This document shows positions 14,661 to 18,018 of a stretch of DNA of 18,018 nucleotides, in pieces (position 1 is the stretch's first letter; every line of letters starts with the position of its first letter). The translations under genes were made by a program, and so were the position numbers. The notes under the pieces were generated by a model. That model was not told the DNA's origin. It searched no databases and worked only from the letters and a program-made list of their open reading frames with translations. The DNA lies in the NCBI GenBank assembly GCA_030448085.1, contig JAUJNU010000034.1, positions 1 to 18,018 of the forward strand. Direction: 5' to 3'. The DNA is from Actinomycetota bacterium (GTDB taxonomy: Bacteria > Actinomycetota > UBA4738 > CADDZG01 > WHSQ01).

Positions 14661-15980
14661 CTCTGAGCCTCCCGATGCCGTCTTCGGGGCCGAGGCAGGC
14701 TCGACCAAGACCTGCAGGACCCGCCTTCGCTGCATGCTGTTGACGGTTAGTCGCCACCCTTCGTGTTGGACGGCGTCCCGCCGCCGGGGGATCCGGCCCA
14801 GCTTGTCCATGAGGAAACCGGCGATCGTCTCGTACTCCCCCTCGGGTAGGGCCACCCCGAGTCGATCCTCGGCCTCGCCGATCCGAAGGTTCCCGGGCAC
14901 GAGGAAACGCTGGGGGCTCAGGCGTACGACCCCGGTCTCGGCTTCGTCGTACTCGTCGATGATCTCGCCCACCAACTCCTCCAGCACATCTTCCAGAGTG
15001 ACGATGCCGGCGGTGCCCCCGTGCTCGTCGATAACGAGGGCGAAGTGCTTGCGTTCCTTCTTCATATCCAGCATCAGGGGGTGCAGCTTCCTCGTCTCGG
15101 GCACCACCAACAGCGGCCGGACCAGGTGGCGTGGGAGCGGGCGAGCCCTTCTCCCGTCCGGGATCTTCAAGAGGTCTTTCGTGTGGAAGAAACCGATGAT
15201 CTCGTCCAGGTTCTTCTCGTAGAGTGGGAAGCGGGAGTGGCCGCTGCCCAAGGTCAAGAGCTCGATCTGCTCGGGCGTGGTGGAGCGTGGGGCCGCGACC
15301 ATCTCCGTCCGGGGGACCATCACCGATGCGGCGTTGAGCTCCCCGAAATTGAGAGCGCCGGAAAGGAGGCGATGCTCGACCTCTTTCAACATCCCCCCGG
15401 CGGCGGACTCAGCGACCAGGCGTCCTATCTCCTGAGCCGAATGCACGGTCTCCAACTCGTCCTTGGGCTCGACCTTCAACATCCGGAGGACGCCGTTCGC
15501 GATCCAGTTGAGGGCGAAGATCACCGGCCGGAAGGTGTTGGCGAACAGGCGGAAGGCCCGGGCCAACCTGAGGACGGTGTCCTCCGGCCGGGCTATCGCC
15601 ACGTTCTTCGGCGCTATCTCCCCGATGACCATGTGGAGGAAGCTGACGATCGTCAGGGCCAGGACGAAAGCGATCCCGTGAGACAGCGCCTCAGGGATCT
15701 CTCCGACGGCGTGCAGTCCCTCTTCGATCAGATGGGCTACGGCCGGCTCGGCTACGTAGCCCAGGCCGAGAGAAGCCATCGTGATCCCCAGCTGCGCCGC
15801 GGCCAGCATCAGCGACAGCTCGTGGATCGAGGCGAGGGCCACCTTCGCCCTCGAATCGCCACCCGACGCCAGATGCTGCACCTGCGTACGGCGAGCCGCC
15901 ATCAGAGAGAACTCGGCCGCAACGAAGAAGGCGTTCGCCAGTAGCAGTGCGACGGCAGCGATGAGATAGCTAACTGTCAT
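14658..15980 (-). CDS. CNNM/CBS-domain transporter-like protein, second paralogue
   Basis: This 440-residue protein starts with ATG at 15980. The N-terminal CNNM domain (about 1-190) begins 'LLLANAFFVAAEFSLMAARR', followed by 'AAAQLGITMASLGLGYVAEP' and 'MVIGEIAPKNVAIARP', the canonical GE-x-x-PK motif. The CBS pair follows: 'ASVMVPRTEMVAAPRSTTPE' with 'HSRFPLYEKNLDEIIGFFHTKD', then '[20 protein letters not shown]' with 'LVGEIIDEYD'. A CorC_HlyC domain (about 345-425, 'YETIAGFLMDKLGRIPRR') ends it. Probable role: Mg2+ or related cation transport or sensing in the cytoplasmic membrane, inferred from the CNNM/CorC family. Its ATG overlaps the TGA of the upstream paralogue (ATGA). It is clearly closer to that paralogue than to the copy between ybeY and era. 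Confidence 0.93.
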   Translation of the reverse strand: MTVSYLIAAVALLLANAFFVAAEFSLMAARRTQVQHLASGGDSRAKVALASIHELSLMLAAAQLGITMASLGLGYVAEPAVAHLIEEGLHAVGEIPEALSHGIAFVLALTIVSFLHMVIGEIAPKNVAIARPEDTVLRLARAFRLFANTFRPVIFALNWIANGVLRMLKVEPKDELETVHSAQEIGRLVAESAAGGMLKEVEHRLLSGALNFGELNAASVMVPRTEMVAAPRSTTPEQIELLTLGSGHSRFPLYEKNLDEIIGFFHTKDLLKIPDGRRARPLPRHLVRPLLVVPETRKLHPLMLDMKKERKHFALVIDEHGGTAGIVTLEDVLEELVGEIIDEYDEAETGVVRLSPQRFLVPGNLRIGEAEDRLGVALPEGEYETIAGFLMDKLGRIPRRRDAVQHEGWRLTVNSMQRRRVLQVLVEPASAPKTASGGSE

Positions 15981-17443
15981 TGCGGCACATCCGCGCTGGA
16001 GGGGAACCCGGGGGCGACGATGAGCGCCTCGGCGATCCTGTTCCTCTCCATCTTCGTCACCTTCAACTCCCAGCCGGCGTACGAGATGTGGGCCCCCGGC
16101 TCGGGGATGCGGTCGAAGAGGGTCAGCATGAACCCGGCGAGCGTCTCGTAGTTCCCCTCGGGGATCTCGAGGCCGCAGGCTTCGAAGACCTCGTCAGGGT
16201 GGAGGAGGCCGGAGAGGATGCTCGTGCCCTGGAGGGGCGGGGTCACCTGCGCCGGCGCGGCTGCAGGGTCGTGCTCGTCTTGGATGTCGCCGACGATCTC
16301 CTCGACCAGGTCCTCCATGGTCACGATCCCGGCGGTGCCGCCGTACTCGTCGATGACCACCGCCATCTGGCGGCGTCCGCGCCTCATCTCCAGAAGAAGG
16401 GAGCCCAGGTCCCGGCTTTCGGGAACCACCAGGACCTCCTGCATGATTCGCTCGATAACCGTCTCGTTGCGCGTCTCGGGGGCTAACTGATGCGAGTCCT
16501 TCACGTGGACCACCCCGACGATCTTGTCGAGGTTTCCGTCGTAGACGGGAAACCTCGAATGCCCGGTGCCAAGCGCTATCTCCTTCAGCTCCCGGACGAG
16601 GGCGCCCGTCGCGATCCCGTTCACCGCCGTCCTCGGGACCAGCGCGTCTGCCGCCGTCTTGTTGGCGAAACTCACCGAGCGCCTGAGCAGCGAGACCTCT
16701 TCCCTTGGCAAGACGCCTTCCTGGGCCGAGCTGTCGATGAGCAGCTCCAGCTCATCGAGTGACCTGACCGCGTTCAGCTCTTCGATCGGTTCGATGCCGA
16801 ACCTGCGCACGGTCCAATCCGCCGCCTTGTTCAGCAAGATGATCAAGGGCTTGAGCAGCCCGTTCACGAGCCTGAACGGCGTCGAGAGCGAGAAGGCGAC
16901 CCTCAGCGGGCGCGCTATCGCGAGGTTCTTGGGGACCAGCTCTCCGAGCACCATCGACACGATGGTGGCGAGCGTGAGGGCCAGGGCCGTCGCGACGCTC
17001 TCGACCCCTCCTTCGGAAAGGAAGGGGATCTTCTCGAGGAGCGGCACGAGGAGGGGGCTCAACGTCGGCTCCGTCACGAACCCCACCAGCAGCGACGTGA
17101 TGGTGATCCCAAGCTGGGCCCCCGAGAGCTGGAAGGAGAGGGTCTGGAGCGCCTTGAGGGTGCTCCGGGCCCTAGGTTGCCCCTCCTCGGCCAGCTGCTG
17201 CACGCGGCTCCGTTCGACGGCAACCAGAGCGAACTCACCGGCGACGAAGAATCCCGTGCCGAGGATGAGAAGGAAGAGGAAAGCAAGTCCCAGGAACGTG
17301 TCTATCGGGGGCTCCGGAGGCGCGAGGGGCCAGGGATGAGCATCTGTCTTCGGGGGCCCCGGGGAAGGGCTGCCATGTCCATGCCGACTATCATCCCCCG
17401 ATATGACCGGTGCCTCGATGGAAGCGATCGTCAACCTCTGCAA
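15977..17443 (-). CDS. CNNM/CBS-domain transporter-like protein, third paralogue (start uncertain)
   Basis: Same architecture as its neighbour. The CNNM domain begins '[20 protein letters not shown]' near 17300, with '[19 protein letters not shown]' and '[19 protein letters not shown]'. The CBS pair contains '[11 protein letters not shown]', '[19 protein letters not shown]' and '[20 protein letters not shown]'. The CorC_HlyC end contains '[20 protein letters not shown]'. The only upstream in-frame starts I find are TTG at 17443 and one 9 bases downstream of it, both inside the opposite-strand glyS; the intervening 45 or so residues are Pro/Gly/His-rich and unlike a CNNM N terminus. ATGs near 17340-17380 are in another frame, so a lost base in the CCCCC run near 17308-17312 could hide the true start. 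It is first in the minus-strand run and overlaps its partner by ATGA. Confidence 0.88.
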   Translation of the reverse strand: MQRLTIASIEAPVISGDDSRHGHGSPSPGPPKTDAHPWPLAPPEPPIDTFLGLAFLFLLILGTGFFVAGEFALVAVERSRVQQLAEEGQPRARSTLKALQTLSFQLSGAQLGITITSLLVGFVTEPTLSPLLVPLLEKIPFLSEGGVESVATALALTLATIVSMVLGELVPKNLAIARPLRVAFSLSTPFRLVNGLLKPLIILLNKAADWTVRRFGIEPIEELNAVRSLDELELLIDSSAQEGVLPREEVSLLRRSVSFANKTAADALVPRTAVNGIATGALVRELKEIALGTGHSRFPVYDGNLDKIVGVVHVKDSHQLAPETRNETVIERIMQEVLVVPESRDLGSLLLEMRRGRRQMAVVIDEYGGTAGIVTMEDLVEEIVGDIQDEHDPAAAPAQVTPPLQGTSILSGLLHPDEVFEACGLEIPEGNYETLAGFMLTLFDRIPEPGAHISYAGWELKVTKMERNRIAEALIVAPGFPSSADVPQ

Positions 17444-18018
17444 GCGCAGGGGGATCGTCTTTCCCTCCAGCGAGATCTATGGCGGGCTGCGGTCCGCGTG
17501 GGATTGGGGCCCACTCGGCGTGGAGCTGAAGAGGAACGTGAAAGCCGAGTGGTGGCGGGCGATGGTGCACTCGCGGGGCGATGTTGTGGGGCTCGAGAGC
17601 TCGATCCTCATGTCGCCGAAGGTGTGGGAGGCCTCGGGGCACGTCGCCACCTTCACCGACCCCCTGGTCGAGTGCACGAACTGTCATAACCGGTTCCGGG
17701 CCGACCACATCGACCTGACCCGGAGCTGCAAGAACTGCGGTCAGGGTCCCGCCTGGACCGAGCCCCGCAACTTCAACCTCATGTTCAAGACCCATATGGG
17801 CCCCGTCGAGGACTCTGCGAGCACCGCCTACCTGCGGCCCGAGACCGCACAGGGCATGTTCGTGGACTTCTCGACCGTGCAGCAGACATCGCGCAAGAAG
17901 ATCCCCTTCGGGATCGCCCAGCAGGGGAAGTCGTTCCGCAACGAGATCACCCCGGGCAACTTCGTCTTCCGCACCAGGGAGTTCGAGCAGATGGAGATGG
18001 AGTTCTTCGTCAAGCCCG
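17403..18018 (+). CDS. glyS: Glycyl-tRNA synthetase, 5' part
   Basis: The first 205 codons of the homodimeric (eukaryote/archaea/Gram-positive type) class II glycyl-tRNA synthetase, which charges tRNA-Gly in the cytosol. It shows '[20 protein letters not shown]' with '[14 protein letters not shown]', the motif 1 region, then a zinc-like C-x2-C...C-x2-C insertion (ECTNCHNRF and SCKNCG), '[14 protein letters not shown]', and motif 2 '[18 protein letters not shown]' with '[14 protein letters not shown]'. ATG at 17403 or ATG at 17418 could be the start; the second begins nearer the conserved region. There is no strong ribosome binding site. The gene continues past the window edge. It is divergent from the CNNM pair. 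Gene naming follows mycobacterial usage (glyS); some call it glyQS. Confidence 0.95.
   Translation, partial: MTGASMEAIVNLCKRRGIVFPSSEIYGGLRSAWDWGPLGVELKRNVKAEWWRAMVHSRGDVVGLESSILMSPKVWEASGHVATFTDPLVECTNCHNRFRADHIDLTRSCKNCGQGPAWTEPRNFNLMFKTHMGPVEDSASTAYLRPETAQGMFVDFSTVQQTSRKKIPFGIAQQGKSFRNEITPGNFVFRTREFEQMEMEFFVKP

Noticed and set aside
15021..15944. Long plus-strand open frame (307 codons) opposite the second CNNM gene
   Set aside because: The real gene on the minus strand has full domain support. This translation is low in hydrophobic pattern and has no recognisable motif.
1..18018. Mobile elements, CRISPR arrays, defence systems, tRNA or rRNA genes
   Set aside because: I saw no transposase, integrase or Cas-like proteins, no regularly spaced repeats and no tRNA-like folds. 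Gene content is mostly conserved chromosomal backbone.

Overview
The window is a GC-rich bacterial chromosomal segment whose backbone has the gene order typical of Actinobacteria: lepA (3' end), hemW, hrcA, dnaJ, rsmE, a HIT gene, phoH, ybeY, a CNNM/CBS gene, era, recO, uppS, then glyS. I know the same order, with different insertions, from mycobacteria. Codon use, GTG/TTG starts, TANNNT-type -10 boxes and a CIRCE operator fit a high-GC, probably deep-branching actinobacterium. I cannot name the genus.

Layout. Positions 1-1865 (+) hold the end of lepA, hemW and a LOG-fold protein. Positions 1862-2992 (-) hold a broken M15-type D-Ala-D-Ala carboxypeptidase-like lipoprotein that needs at least three frame changes to read through. 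At 3071-3373 (+) is a small double zinc-ribbon protein whose stop codon lies inside a perfect CIRCE operator. Positions 3431-6678 (+) hold hrcA-dnaJ-rsmE-HIT. Positions 6732-12090 (+) hold phoH-ybeY-CNNM-era followed by a two-gene ABC exporter; from ybeY onward each junction in this run overlaps by 1-4 bases. Positions 12100-13746 (+) hold a divergent cold-shock-fold protein, recO and a frameshifted uppS. Positions 13917-17443 (-) form a three-gene run: two CNNM/CBS paralogues joined by an ATGA overlap, then a short MscS-type channel that is also frameshifted. glyS starts at 17403 (+) and runs off the edge.

The genes serve translation and ribosome maturation (lepA, rsmE, ybeY, era, glyS), RNA metabolism (possibly phoH), heat-shock control (hrcA, dnaJ, CIRCE), heme or radical-SAM chemistry (hemW), recombination (recO), envelope precursor synthesis (uppS, and the carboxypeptidase if functional) and membrane ion handling (three CNNM proteins and MscS).

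I found no phage, insertion sequence, CRISPR, defence system, tRNA or rRNA. The most notable signals are the frame disruptions, most of which can be placed in G/C runs in three genes. They could be sequencing errors or real decay, and they matter for any functional reading. Next come the CIRCE/stop-codon overlap, the cold-shock-like protein that has lost its RNA-binding aromatics, and the dyad-rich spacer between uppS and mscS. I do not see a convincing new biological system here.
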